Shown: positions 49,183 through 58,432 of the stretch, in pieces
Layout of the letters: every line of letters starts with the position of its first letter
Numbering within the stretch: position 1 is the stretch's first letter
Source of the DNA: an uncultured Acidimicrobiales bacterium
GTDB taxonomy: Bacteria > Actinomycetota > Acidimicrobiia > Acidimicrobiales > Hopanoidiivorantaceae
Length of the DNA: 64,000 nt
Assembly (NCBI GenBank): GCA_958295755.1
Contig: OY282367.1
Span: 268,294-332,293, forward strand
Direction of reading: 5' to 3'
Notes under the pieces: generated by a model
Database searches by the model: none
Told to the model about the DNA's origin: nothing
The model's input: only the letters and a program-made list of their open reading frames with translations
Position numbers and translations under genes: made by a program

Positions 49183-50991
49183 TTAGCTAGATTTGCTCGC
49201 TTCTTTAGTTTGCTGGCTGTCTTTCTTTTCGCTCCTGGCAATCCCAAGATATTTGTGAGTTATGGGCATGCGGCGGTCTTTGCCGAAGGCTTTGCGGGTT
49301 ATGCGGATGCCCGGAGGGTTCTGGCGGCGTTTGTACTCGGCAGTGTCTATGAGCTTGGAGATGCGAGCTACTAGTACAGGGTCATAACCTGCTTCCGACA
49401 TATCGCCGGCAGTGAGGTCTTGCTCTACTAGGGCAAACAGGATCGGATCTAACACATCGTAAGGGGGCAGGGTTTCGTCGTCTCGCTGATTGGGGCGCAG
49501 TTCAGCAGACGGGGCTTTGGTCAGCACATTGGGTGGAATGGGTGGCTGAGCTGGCTGGGAATCTGGCTGGGCATCGGCTTGGGAATCTAGCTGGGCATTG
49601 CGCCACTGCGCCAGAGCATAGACTTGCTGCTTCCAGACATCTTTGATAACAGCGAATGCGCCAGCGGTATCGCCGTAGAGGGTGGAATAGCCGACTGCAC
49701 TCTCGCTCTTATTTCCTGTGGTGAGGTTGAGCCAGCCTTGGTGGTTGGCTAGAGCCATCAGCACTATGCCTCTGATACGAGACTGCAGGTTTTCTTCGGT
49801 AAGACCAAGATCGCTGCTGTCACCGTCGCCGAGGTCACCATTGCCAAGGCTGTCGCTGCTGAGGCTCTCGTGAAGCATATCAAGCAAAGCTTGGTGGGCT
49901 GGTTCTATCGGCATAATGCGATAGTCGATGCCGAGATTTATACAGAGTTGTTTGGCGTCGCTGAGGGAATGGTCTGAGGAGTAGCGCGAGGGCATGAGCA
50001 CGCCGTGGACTCGGCTAGGGCCGATGGCATCGGCAGCTATGGTTGCCACCAGAGACGAGTCGATGCCGCCCGAAAGACCCACGCAAACATCTGAAAAGCC
50101 GTTTTTGGCGATGTAGTCGGAAGTGCCGAGTTTCAGGGCTTCATAGATCTCAGCTAGTGGTTCTAGCAGTGGAGTGATTGGGTAGGACTGGGGAGGCTGA
50201 TGGTTCTGGCTCCCTACGGGCACATCCACGCTCCCTACGGGCACATCCACGATTTGGACTGCTTCACAAAACTGCGGGCATCGGGCCAACAGACCGCCTG
50301 AGCTGTCGTACACCATTGATTGGCCATCAAAAACCAGCTCGTCTTGCCCGCCCACTTGGTTTACATACACGAACGGTATGCCGTACTCTTTGCTACGGCT
50401 TTCAAGCAGATACTGACGGCGGCTCCACTTGCTTAAGTGATAGGGCGAGGCGTTGATATTTATCACGACTTCTGCTCCGAAGTCGACAATTTGGGCGACT
50501 GCGCCGCCTTCAATCCAAAGGTCTTCACAGATTGTCACACCCACCTTCACGTTGCCTGACTTTGTGTTTATCTCTACAGGTTCGCAGGGTTGGCCCTCGC
50601 TGAAATAGCGATGTTCGTCAAATACGGCATAGTTGGGCAGGTGGGTCTTGTCTATTACTGTCAGAATTTTGCCGTTTCCACAAACAGCAGCTGAGTTTTT
50701 GAGGAGACGATGCTCGGAGTCTTCAAGTCGCGAGGGGAAACCTACTATGGCAAAGCAGCTGGAGGTTTGGGTGGCTATTTTTTCTAGCGCAGCTGTGGTG
50801 TCGCGGATGAAGCGGTTTTTCATCAGCAGGTCTTCGGGAGGGTAGCCACATATAGCCAGCTCGGGGAATACCGCTAGGCAACAGCCTGCATCTTCGGCTT
50901 CAGCTAGGGTTTGGCAGATTTTTTTGGTGTTGCCATCTATGTCGCCTACTACTGTATTGAGTTGGCACAGGGCAACGCGCAGAGTTTTCAT
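49183..50991 (-). CDS. nadE: Glutamine-dependent NAD(+) synthetase
   Basis: The final step of NAD synthesis. The N-terminal nitrilase-type glutaminase has the Glu in VFPELAICGYPPEDLL, the Lys in DKTHLPNY and the Cys in GVTICEDLW. The synthetase part has the P-loop GLSGGIDSSLVATI, SESAVGYSTLYGD and the end RRMPITHKYLG. The 602-residue protein carries three low-complexity insertions: a duplicated VDVPVGS (21-bp repeat), SDSLGNGDLGDGDSSD, and DSQADAQPDSQPAQPP. Confidence 0.96.
   Translation of the reverse strand: MKTLRVALCQLNTVVGDIDGNTKKICQTLAEAEDAGCCLAVFPELAICGYPPEDLLMKNRFIRDTTAALEKIATQTSSCFAIVGFPSRLEDSEHRLLKNSAAVCGNGKILTVIDKTHLPNYAVFDEHRYFSEGQPCEPVEINTKSGNVKVGVTICEDLWIEGGAVAQIVDFGAEVVININASPYHLSKWSRRQYLLESRSKEYGIPFVYVNQVGGQDELVFDGQSMVYDSSGGLLARCPQFCEAVQIVDVPVGSVDVPVGSQNHQPPQSYPITPLLEPLAEIYEALKLGTSDYIAKNGFSDVCVGLSGGIDSSLVATIAADAIGPSRVHGVLMPSRYSSDHSLSDAKQLCINLGIDYRIMPIEPAHQALLDMLHESLSSDSLGNGDLGDGDSSDLGLTEENLQSRIRGIVLMALANHQGWLNLTTGNKSESAVGYSTLYGDTAGAFAVIKDVWKQQVYALAQWRNAQLDSQADAQPDSQPAQPPIPPNVLTKAPSAELRPNQRDDETLPPYDVLDPILFALVEQDLTAGDMSEAGYDPVLVARISKLIDTAEYKRRQNPPGIRITRKAFGKDRRMPITHKYLGIARSEKKDSQQTKEASKSS
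50210..50251 (-). repeat. 21-bp perfect in-frame duplication inside nadE
   Basis: CTCCCTACGGGCACATCCAC plus G at 50210-50230 is repeated exactly at 50231-50251. It encodes VDVPVGS twice in the linker between glutaminase and synthetase domains. Confidence 0.97.
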
Positions 50992-51050
50992 TACTTTTCA
51001 TCGTATCTATTGGGAGTATTTGCTGATAGGAAACTCGTAATATGAATTGA

Positions 51051-53930
51051 GTGGATGCTGAAAAATTGGTGCACGAAAATCCAGCGGTGGGTGAGGTGTT
51101 GCGAGATGCGGCTTTCCCTGAGTTAGCAGAGCAGGCGATTATTCGTCTGTTGGAAGAGCATCCCCAGATGGAAGAAGATATAGCAGAAGGTGGGATTTTG
51201 TGCAGGGCTGTGGTGGGGTTATCTGATGTGTCGCGTTCGTTTAGTGAAGCTGTGCGGCGTGACCCAACGCTTTTAGAGTCGCTACGCCAGGATGGAGTGT
51301 TAGAGCGGGAGCTCACCAGCGAAGACATGCTCAAGGGGCTGAAGGAAGAGCTAGAGCAAAACCCCGACGCAGATGTTCGCCATTGGAAGCGGCGTCAGAT
51401 GTTGCGGATTATGGTGCGCGACATTGAGGGCGGAGCCGACTTACTGTCGGTCACTCGTGAAGTATCGGCTTTGGCGGATGCTTGCCTTATTCACTGCTTT
51501 GAGAAGGCTTGTCGAGACCATCCCGGTGTCCGTATGGCAATAGTCGGTATGGGCAAGCTCGGCGGCAACGAGCTCAACTATTCCAGCGATGTGGATGTTG
51601 TTTTCGTCCACGCTCCTTCCGAAGACGGCTCTGACGCCGCTCGTGGCGCAGCACAGATCGCACGGCAAGTAATGGCTGAGATGTCGACCACGACCATCAG
51701 CGGATTGCTGTTTCCAGTGGACGCCGAACTTCGACCTGAAGGCAATTCTGGCCCGCTCAGCCGCACACCTGAAGCTCATCGCAACTACTTCGCCAAGTGG
51801 GCTCGTCCGTGGGAGCGACAGGCTTGGATGAAAGCCCGATATGTGACAGGCGACTTGGAAATAGCCAACGAACTCCTCAATATTGCACGAGAATTCGTGT
51901 GGCGAACCGACTTAGCCCCAGAAGAAATTCGCTACATACGCGAGCTCAAAACCAAAGTAGAGCAGTCGGTCGCCAAGAGCCAAGGCAGAGACTTCAAGCG
52001 TGGCCCCGGCGGAATCCGCGACATAGAGTTCAGCACGCAGCTGTTGGTGCTGGTGCGAGGCCGCACCGACTCTCTGGTGCGCTCGCCCAACACTTTGCTG
52101 GCATTGGATCAGCTCAAACGCGCTGGCAGCATAGACCCCTATGACGCTAACTACCTGAGCATCGCCTACCGCTATCTGCGCACGGTAGAGCACCGCATGC
52201 AGCTGCGCGACGAGCGAGCCATCTATGAGATTCCAGCCGACGAGCAAGGGCGCAACTGGCTGGCACGAGTGCTAGGCCATCGTGACGCAGCAGATCGCAC
52301 TGCCGTAGAGCTGTTTGACGAGCAGCACACCCGCTATCTAACTTCGGTGCGTAGCATCCAACAGAAGCTGTTCTTGCGCCCTACTTTGGAGGCGTTTGTG
52401 TCGCAGTCTTCGCAGGCTTGGCTCAATCCTGTCGAACAGCTAGAGTTGTTGGGTTTCAAAGACCCTGAACAAGCGGCGCGCATCGTGGAAAAACGATTGA
52501 CAGGCACCAGCGCAGCTGCGCGCACCTTGTCGCAAGTGCTGCCTATTTTTGTATCGGCCTTGGCAGAAACCCCTGATCCCGACATCGGCCTCATCAGATT
52601 TGACTGGATAACCGATGGGCCCCATCATGTCAACACGATTGTGCCCTGCCTCCGGGATTCACCAGAGACGGTATATCGTCTCAGCATGCTATTGGGATCT
52701 AGCAAGGTAGTGGCAGGGGATTTACGCCGTGACCCCGACTTTGTGCAGGAGCTCTCAAGCGAAGATTTGGCGAAGCCGGCAGCACAGCTTCACTCAAACT
52801 TGGCCGATGCCATAGCCCCTGTTCGCAACGATCAAGACCCGCGGCGAAACGCCTTGCGAAGATTTGTGCGCCGAGAACGTCTGCGAATTGCCAGTTGTGA
52901 TCTGCTGGGGATAGCCGACATTCGTCAAGTGGGAAAGGAGATGGCTGAGTTGGCTGAGGTAGCTTCGGAAGCGGCTCTGGAAGTGCTACAAGATGTGATG
53001 TCAAATGGGAATCCACCACGCATGTGCGTAATCGGTTTGGGTTCTTTCGGCGGTAGCGAGATGCTATACACCTCCGATTTGGATGCGATAATCCTCTATG
53101 CCCCAGGGGGAGAAGTTGGCTCAGAGGGAGAAGCTAGCGGATCTAGCACTGGCAAGTCGCCCGCGCAAATCGCAGAGAAGATCGCGAAATTCTGGGTAGG
53201 CGACATTTCGCAGCCTACGGCCGAAGGCTATGCCTGGGAGGTAGATCTTCGTTTGCGCCCTGAAGGAGCCGGACTCTCGGTGCACACAGTTGATGCCTAT
53301 AGCCGCTATTGGGCGGATCGGGCACGACTTTGGGAGTTTCAAGCGTTGTTGAAAGCAAGAGTGGTGGCAGGCGATGTCGAGCTAGGTCGGGAATTTATGG
53401 AAACAGCAGCAGATTTCGTGTTCGCCAAGCGCGACCCCAAAGACACAGCTTCACAACTCTGGCAGATGCGCCAGCGGATATTTGAAGAGCGTGCCCTAGG
53501 CAAAGCCGACATCAAACGAGGCCCTGGCGGTCAGCTAGATACCACCTTCGCCGTGCAGCTTCTGCAGCTCATCTATGGATGTGATGTGCCGGCTATCCGT
53601 CAACCGAACACGCTGGCCGCAATAGACGCTATAGCCCAAGAAGGCATCTTGGAGGCTTCTGAAGCACAAACTCTAAGCGTTGGCTTTGCCTGGTGCTCCA
53701 AACTGGCAGCCAAGCAATACCTGATAAGCGGTTCCGCCGAACACATAGGCGTTCTTCCTGAAGATAGAGACAACCGGCTCCTCTTGGAATGCGTCATGGC
53801 TAGCCCCTCAGACGCAGAAGATCTGATTGACTCCACCTCGCCTGCAACCCTAGAAGACGAAGCTAAATCTATCACCGCTGCCACTCAAGAAGTTATCAAT
53901 TCCATCTTCGCCCGTCACGGCGAAAAGTAG
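51051..53930 (+). CDS. glnE: Bifunctional glutamine synthetase adenylyltransferase/deadenylase
   Basis: GlnE adds and removes AMP on GlnA according to nitrogen status. The 959-residue protein has the two expected nucleotidyltransferase halves: N-terminal VGMGKLGGNELNYSSDVDVV (near 165) and C-terminal IGLGSFGGSEMLYTSDLDAI (near 660), each followed by a helical GlnD_UR-type domain (with KRGPGGIRDIEF and KRGPGGQLDTTF). The GTG start fits. It lies one gene away from its target glnA. Confidence 0.97.
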   Translation: MDAEKLVHENPAVGEVLRDAAFPELAEQAIIRLLEEHPQMEEDIAEGGILCRAVVGLSDVSRSFSEAVRRDPTLLESLRQDGVLERELTSEDMLKGLKEELEQNPDADVRHWKRRQMLRIMVRDIEGGADLLSVTREVSALADACLIHCFEKACRDHPGVRMAIVGMGKLGGNELNYSSDVDVVFVHAPSEDGSDAARGAAQIARQVMAEMSTTTISGLLFPVDAELRPEGNSGPLSRTPEAHRNYFAKWARPWERQAWMKARYVTGDLEIANELLNIAREFVWRTDLAPEEIRYIRELKTKVEQSVAKSQGRDFKRGPGGIRDIEFSTQLLVLVRGRTDSLVRSPNTLLALDQLKRAGSIDPYDANYLSIAYRYLRTVEHRMQLRDERAIYEIPADEQGRNWLARVLGHRDAADRTAVELFDEQHTRYLTSVRSIQQKLFLRPTLEAFVSQSSQAWLNPVEQLELLGFKDPEQAARIVEKRLTGTSAAARTLSQVLPIFVSALAETPDPDIGLIRFDWITDGPHHVNTIVPCLRDSPETVYRLSMLLGSSKVVAGDLRRDPDFVQELSSEDLAKPAAQLHSNLADAIAPVRNDQDPRRNALRRFVRRERLRIASCDLLGIADIRQVGKEMAELAEVASEAALEVLQDVMSNGNPPRMCVIGLGSFGGSEMLYTSDLDAIILYAPGGEVGSEGEASGSSTGKSPAQIAEKIAKFWVGDISQPTAEGYAWEVDLRLRPEGAGLSVHTVDAYSRYWADRARLWEFQALLKARVVAGDVELGREFMETAADFVFAKRDPKDTASQLWQMRQRIFEERALGKADIKRGPGGQLDTTFAVQLLQLIYGCDVPAIRQPNTLAAIDAIAQEGILEASEAQTLSVGFAWCSKLAAKQYLISGSAEHIGVLPEDRDNRLLLECVMASPSDAEDLIDSTSPATLEDEAKSITAATQEVINSIFARHGEK

Positions 53931-53936
53931 CTAGCT

Positions 53937-54863
53937 GTGCTAGATCTGTCGCAGAACTGGGTGGTTTATGGGGACAATGCGGAGGTATTACCTAGATTGC
54001 CGGGTGGGGCTTTTTCGCTGATCTATATTGATCCGCCCTTCAACACCGGGCGAGAGCAGAAGAGACAGACTTTGACAGCTAGGAGGGTGGAGACTGAGAA
54101 AGAGCCTGAGAGAGAGACAGTGAAAGAGCCAGTTGAAGGTTTGCAGGGCGAGGGCACACAAGTTAGAGGCTTTCAGGGTGAGAAATACAGCATAAGTCGC
54201 GGCTCTATCACTGCCTATGGCGACCAGTTTGACGACTATCTAGGCTTTATCGTCCCAAGATTGCAAGAAGCGCATCGGCTATTGAGCCAAGAAGGCACGC
54301 TCTATTTCCATATTGACTATCGGGAGGCGCACTACTGCAAAATCGCGCTAGATGAGATTTTCGGCAGAGAAGCCTTCATCAACGAGATCATCTGGGCATA
54401 TGACTACGGCGGACGCCCTAAACGCCGCTGGCCTGCCAAGCACGACACGATCTTGGTGTACGCCAAAGACCCAGAAGGCTACTTTTTCAATCAAGAAGCT
54501 GTAGAGCGTATTCCCTATATGGCACCCGGCTTGGTCACGCCAGAAAAAGCCGAGAGAGGCAAGCTTCCTACCGATGTTTGGTGGCACACTATCGTGGGTA
54601 CGAACGCCGCTGAGAAAACAGGCTATGCCACACAAAAGCCCGAAGGTATTCTTCGCCGCATAGTCAGCGCGTCTTGTCGGCTTGGCGACACGGTGTTGGA
54701 CTTTTTTGCAGGTTCAGGCACTACTGGCGCAGTTTGTCAGCAACTAGACCGTCGTTTCGTGCTAATAGATAACAACCTTCAAGCTGTCAGCACTATGGCT
54801 GCCCGTCTAGGCGCAGAAGATGTTAACTATATAGAATGCTGTCCCCCGTCTAACTTGGAATAG
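53937..54863 (+). CDS. Orphan site-specific DNA methyltransferase (beta-type, N4/N6)
   Basis: The 308-residue enzyme has motif IV as IYIDPPFNTG near residue 36 and motif I as LDFFAGSGTTGAVC near 255, the motif order of beta-class amino-methyltransferases. A charged insertion (about residues 43-82, KEPERETVKEPVEG) follows motif IV. KTGYATQKPEGILRRIV is the usual lead-in to motif I. No restriction gene is adjacent, so a regulatory or epigenetic role is likely. It starts 6 bp after glnE and converges on glnA. The target sequence cannot be read from the protein. Confidence 0.9.
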   Translation: MLDLSQNWVVYGDNAEVLPRLPGGAFSLIYIDPPFNTGREQKRQTLTARRVETEKEPERETVKEPVEGLQGEGTQVRGFQGEKYSISRGSITAYGDQFDDYLGFIVPRLQEAHRLLSQEGTLYFHIDYREAHYCKIALDEIFGREAFINEIIWAYDYGGRPKRRWPAKHDTILVYAKDPEGYFFNQEAVERIPYMAPGLVTPEKAERGKLPTDVWWHTIVGTNAAEKTGYATQKPEGILRRIVSASCRLGDTVLDFFAGSGTTGAVCQQLDRRFVLIDNNLQAVSTMAARLGAEDVNYIECCPPSNLE

Positions 54864-54866
54864 TAG

Positions 54867-56294
54867 TTAGATCGAGTAGTAAAGTTCGAACTCTAGGGGG
54901 TGGGGGTGCATGTTGATGGCATCTACTTCGGCACGCTTGCCTTCAATGTAGGAATCCAACAGGTCGCTTGTGAAGACGCCTCCTGTCAAAAGGAAGTCGT
55001 GGTCAGCCTCAAGAGCATCCAGAGCTTCACCGAGTGAGCCGGGCACAGTTGGCACACCAGCTGCTTCTTCGGGCGACAGGTCGTAGATATTCTTATCCAA
55101 AGGCTCGCCCGGGTCGATGCGATTCTGGATGCCATCTATTCCCGCCATCAGCATCGCCGAGAAAGCGAGATACGGGTTAGCCGAGGGATCGGGGCAGCGG
55201 AACTCAAGCCTTTTTGCTTTCGGGCTGTTGGAATACAGCGGCACACGGATGGAAGCCGAGCGGTTCCGCGAAGAATAAGCCAAATTGACCGGAGCTTCAT
55301 AGCCCGGCACCAGCCTCTTGTAAGAGTTCGTGGTGGGGGCAGCAAAAGCTAGCACAGCCGAAGCGTGACGGAGTAAACCGCCGATGTAATAGCGGGCTGT
55401 CTCAGAGAGACCTGCGTAGCCAGCTTCGTCATAGAAGAGCGGCTCGCCGTCCATCCAGAGCGACTGGTGGGTGTGCATTCCTGAGCCGTTATCGCCGAAG
55501 ATGGGTTTGGGCATGAAGGTTACAGAGTGTCCCCACCTTGCGGCTACATTCTTCGTTACATACTTATAGATCTGCACATGGTCGGCCATCTTCAACATCT
55601 CGCCGAAGCGCACATCTATTTCGGCTTGTCCTGCTGTGCCGACTTCGTGGTGTTGAATTTCCACGTGCACTCCGCACTGTTGAAGCACATTCACCATCTC
55701 TGAGCGAAGATCTTGGAAAGTGTCCATCGGTGAAAGCGGAAAATAACCCATCTTGTGGGGCACTTTGTGTCCCAAGTTGGGTGTGCCGTCCACGAGCATG
55801 TCTTCGCCGCTGGTCCAGATGCCTTCACGAGAGGTCAGCTCGTAGCCAGAAGTGTGGGGGGTGTTGGTGAAAGTTACATGGTCAAAGATGAAGAACTCCA
55901 GCTCGGGGCCGATGAAGATAGTGTCGGCGATGCCAGTGCTCTTGAGATAGTTGGTGGCTCGCTTCGTAACGCTACGAGGATCTTTCTGATATAGCTCGCC
56001 AGTTACAGGATCGGCCACATCGCAGACCAGCGAAAGGGTCTTACGGGCGTAGAACGGGTCGAGCATGGCTGTGGAAGGGTCAGGGAACAGCAACATATCA
56101 GAAGCGTCAATCGTTTGAAAGCCTCTGATGGAAGAGCCGTCAAAGCCCAGACCTTCGCTGAAAACATCCTCGTTCAGCTCACTCACTGGCATGCTGAAGT
56201 GGTGTTGCAGTCCTGGAACATCGGTAAATCTATAGTCGACAAACTCAACGCCTTCAGACTTTGCCATTGCTATAACTTCGGCTGGTGTACTCAT
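54867..56294 (-). CDS. glnA: Glutamine synthetase type I (adenylylated form)
   Basis: The 475-residue enzyme makes glutamine from glutamate and ammonia. It shows GFDGSSIRGFQTID, metal and ATP motifs (EVGTAGQAEIDVRFG, MHTHQSLW, NRSASIRVP) and the adenylylation site DKNIYDLSPEE with Tyr404, the residue modified by GlnE. The AAAGGA ribosome site precedes the ATG. It is convergent with the methyltransferase gene and shares the neighbourhood with glnE. Confidence 0.98.
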   Translation of the reverse strand: MSTPAEVIAMAKSEGVEFVDYRFTDVPGLQHHFSMPVSELNEDVFSEGLGFDGSSIRGFQTIDASDMLLFPDPSTAMLDPFYARKTLSLVCDVADPVTGELYQKDPRSVTKRATNYLKSTGIADTIFIGPELEFFIFDHVTFTNTPHTSGYELTSREGIWTSGEDMLVDGTPNLGHKVPHKMGYFPLSPMDTFQDLRSEMVNVLQQCGVHVEIQHHEVGTAGQAEIDVRFGEMLKMADHVQIYKYVTKNVAARWGHSVTFMPKPIFGDNGSGMHTHQSLWMDGEPLFYDEAGYAGLSETARYYIGGLLRHASAVLAFAAPTTNSYKRLVPGYEAPVNLAYSSRNRSASIRVPLYSNSPKAKRLEFRCPDPSANPYLAFSAMLMAGIDGIQNRIDPGEPLDKNIYDLSPEEAAGVPTVPGSLGEALDALEADHDFLLTGGVFTSDLLDSYIEGKRAEVDAINMHPHPLEFELYYSI

Positions 56295-56335
56295 TAGGGC
56301 ATCCTTTCTGGGAGGGAAAATAGAGCAACCTTATT

Positions 56336-56554
56336 CTACAAGGTTTGGCTTGATGTTGCCTTAGCTACTGGCTGTTTTTTGCGCTTCCACTCCCAAACGG
56401 CCATATAAATTAGTCCAATCATTCCAAGGACGAATACAGCAACAATCAAGGGTAGTGGCCAGTTTTCGCCGATGATGGCTACCAGTACCATAAGTCCGAT
56501 TAGAATACTCCTGATAACCCCCATCTTCAGCCATTCCTGATTTTTAGGTTTCAT
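56336..56554 (-). CDS. Small two-helix membrane protein
   Basis: The 72-residue product has two hydrophobic helices (VIRSILIGLMVLVAIIG and PLIVAVFVLGMIGLIYMAVW) and a basic C-terminus (EWKRKKQ). The AGGGGG just before the ATG supports it. The family is not recognised. Confidence 0.65.
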   Translation of the reverse strand: MKPKNQEWLKMGVIRSILIGLMVLVAIIGENWPLPLIVAVFVLGMIGLIYMAVWEWKRKKQPVAKATSSQTL

Positions 56555-56599
56555 TCAGCCCCCTGAGAAATCCCCTTGAGAAATATGCTGGTCCCCGCC

Positions 56600-56920
56600 C
56601 TACGAGAAGGATTGGCCGCAGCCGCAGGTGCGTTGGGCGTTGGGGTTAGTGATGGAGAAGCCGGCGGCAGTTAGACCGTCTTGGTAGTCCATCTGGGCAC
56701 CTTCTAAGAGTTGAGCACTCTGCGGGTCTACCACCACACTCACATTGCCGAAGGAGGCTTGCTTGTCGTCGGGGTGGATGTCGGAATCGAAAAACATCTC
56801 GTAGCTGAAGCCTGAGCACCCGCCCGGCCGCACCGCCACACGCAAGGCAAGGTCGTCTTCGCCCTCTTGTATGATAAGTTCGCTGACTTTGCTGGCGGCA
56901 GTTTCTGTGAGAGTGATCAT
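56600..56920 (-). CDS. erpA: A-type iron-sulfur carrier (ErpA/HesB family)
   Basis: The 106-residue protein has the three conserved cysteines of A-type carriers: GGCSGFSYEMFF and the terminal CGCGQSF. It delivers Fe-S clusters to target enzymes. The divergent neighbour is the Mrp Fe-S carrier, which supports a shared role in cluster delivery. The choice between ErpA and other A-type names is by similarity only. Confidence 0.9.
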   Translation of the reverse strand: MITLTETAASKVSELIIQEGEDDLALRVAVRPGGCSGFSYEMFFDSDIHPDDKQASFGNVSVVVDPQSAQLLEGAQMDYQDGLTAAGFSITNPNAQRTCGCGQSFS

Positions 56921-57202
56921 CGCTCCTCCAGTTTGTGGTTATGGCAGTTTGTGGTTATTGGCTGCTGATTTCAGTATAGTGGCGGTTTGCCTGTTTATGG
57001 TATTAGTGCATCTGCGGCTTAGAACTAAGGCATATGCAGGCTGTGTTTATGTCTGTGTTTAGAGCTATAGCATCTGAGAAACACTCTGAAGCTTTACAAT
57101 TGATAGCAAGGGAACAGTTACCGAGAACGAATAAAGATTAGGAACATAAAGACTGCGAATATTAAGACAGGGAATGTAAAGATAACGAGTGCCAGATTTG
57201 CG
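56921..57202. repeat. Divergent spacer between erpA and mrp with short repeats
   Basis: CAGTTTGTGGTTAT is repeated at 56930-56960 and GAANATAAAGA-type units recur at 57125-57190. No gene is recognised. Confidence 0.6.
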
Positions 57203-58432
57203 ATGACAAACATTCAAGGCCCAGTGCCTACTGCTGACGATGTGTATGGCATCTTGCGTAATGTCATCGACCCTGAGCTAGGTAGCGACATCGTAGATCT
57301 CGGCATGGTAAAGGGTGCATCGGTCGGCGAAGACGGCACAGCCAAAATCACCATCGCCCTCACCACTATGGGTTGCCCACTGAGAGCGCAGATCAAACAA
57401 GACGCTGTGCTGCGAGTGGGCGAGCTGGCTGGCATCAACGATGTGAAAGTGGATTGGACGGTGCTGACCTCAGAGGAAAAAGCCAACACGATGGCCAAAG
57501 CTCGCCAGCGCATCGCCGAAAACCCTTCTGACACCGCTGTGGGCATGAATACCCGTGTGTTGCTGATCGCCTCTGGCAAAGGCGGCGTAGGCAAATCCAC
57601 GGTGACAGTAAATCTGGCTACAGCTTTAGCGGCTTCGGGCTACTGCGTAGGGGTGTTAGACGCCGACATCTGGGGGTTTTCGGTGCCTCGCATGTTGGGA
57701 CTAGAAGGGCGATTGGAAGGCGAAATCGTGGATGACGAAGCAGCTACTGAGGCGGGCGGAGAAGCTGCTTTAGGTGAGAAGAAAATCTTGCCATTGGAGA
57801 AGTCTGTGCCACCTGGCAGCTTGAAAGTCGTCTCAATGGGATTGCTGGTGGACAGAGAAGAGACAGCACTTATGTGGAGAGGCCTCATTTTGAGTAGAGC
57901 TGTGCGCCACTTCTTGGAAGATGTGCTCTGGGGCGATTTGGATTATCTGCTGGTGGATATGCCGCCCGGCACTGGAGATGTGCAGATGGGAATCGCCAAG
58001 CTACTGCCACGAGCAGAGATGATAATAGTAACTACTCCTTCTACCGCCGCCCAAAAAGTCGCAGTTCGCGCCGCCACTATGGGACAAAAAAACTATCTGC
58101 GAATAGTTGGCGTGGTAGAGAATATGACATCTTTTACATCTTCTGACGGCGCAACTCACAGTGTGTTCGGTGAAGGTGGTGGAGAGGCTTTAGCTACTGA
58201 GGTGGGTGTGCCGCTACTGGGGCAAATTCCACTAGATGCTGCTGTATCGGCAGCAAGCGACAATGGCGAACCTCTACTTAGCGGTGACGCCAGTGACACA
58301 TCCGATAGCACAGCAGCCAAAGCGTTCCGCTTGCTGGCGGACAAGATCGTTACAGAAGCTGCCCCGCCGATGTCGGGCTGCACCGCTCGTCTGTTTGCAT
58401 CCGATGCGGTGCCTGTTTCGGTGCGGCTTTGA
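57203..58432 (+). CDS. mrp: Mrp/ApbC-type iron-sulfur cluster carrier ATPase
   Basis: The N-terminal MIP18/DUF59 domain (VIDPELGSDIVDLGMVKG, TTMGCPLR) is followed by the deviant Walker A ASGKGGVGKSTVTVNLA near residue 123, LDADIWGFSVPRMLG and LLVDMPPGTGDVQMG. Mrp binds and transfers Fe-S clusters. The usual CxxC near the C-terminal third is not evident: the position after VGVVENM reads TSFTSSDG rather than a Cys pair. That loss is typical of some actinobacterial Mrp proteins or may be meaningful. The last codons overlap the next gene. Confidence 0.93.
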   Translation: MTNIQGPVPTADDVYGILRNVIDPELGSDIVDLGMVKGASVGEDGTAKITIALTTMGCPLRAQIKQDAVLRVGELAGINDVKVDWTVLTSEEKANTMAKARQRIAENPSDTAVGMNTRVLLIASGKGGVGKSTVTVNLATALAASGYCVGVLDADIWGFSVPRMLGLEGRLEGEIVDDEAATEAGGEAALGEKKILPLEKSVPPGSLKVVSMGLLVDREETALMWRGLILSRAVRHFLEDVLWGDLDYLLVDMPPGTGDVQMGIAKLLPRAEMIIVTTPSTAAQKVAVRAATMGQKNYLRIVGVVENMTSFTSSDGATHSVFGEGGGEALATEVGVPLLGQIPLDAAVSAASDNGEPLLSGDASDTSDSTAAKAFRLLADKIVTEAAPPMSGCTARLFASDAVPVSVRL

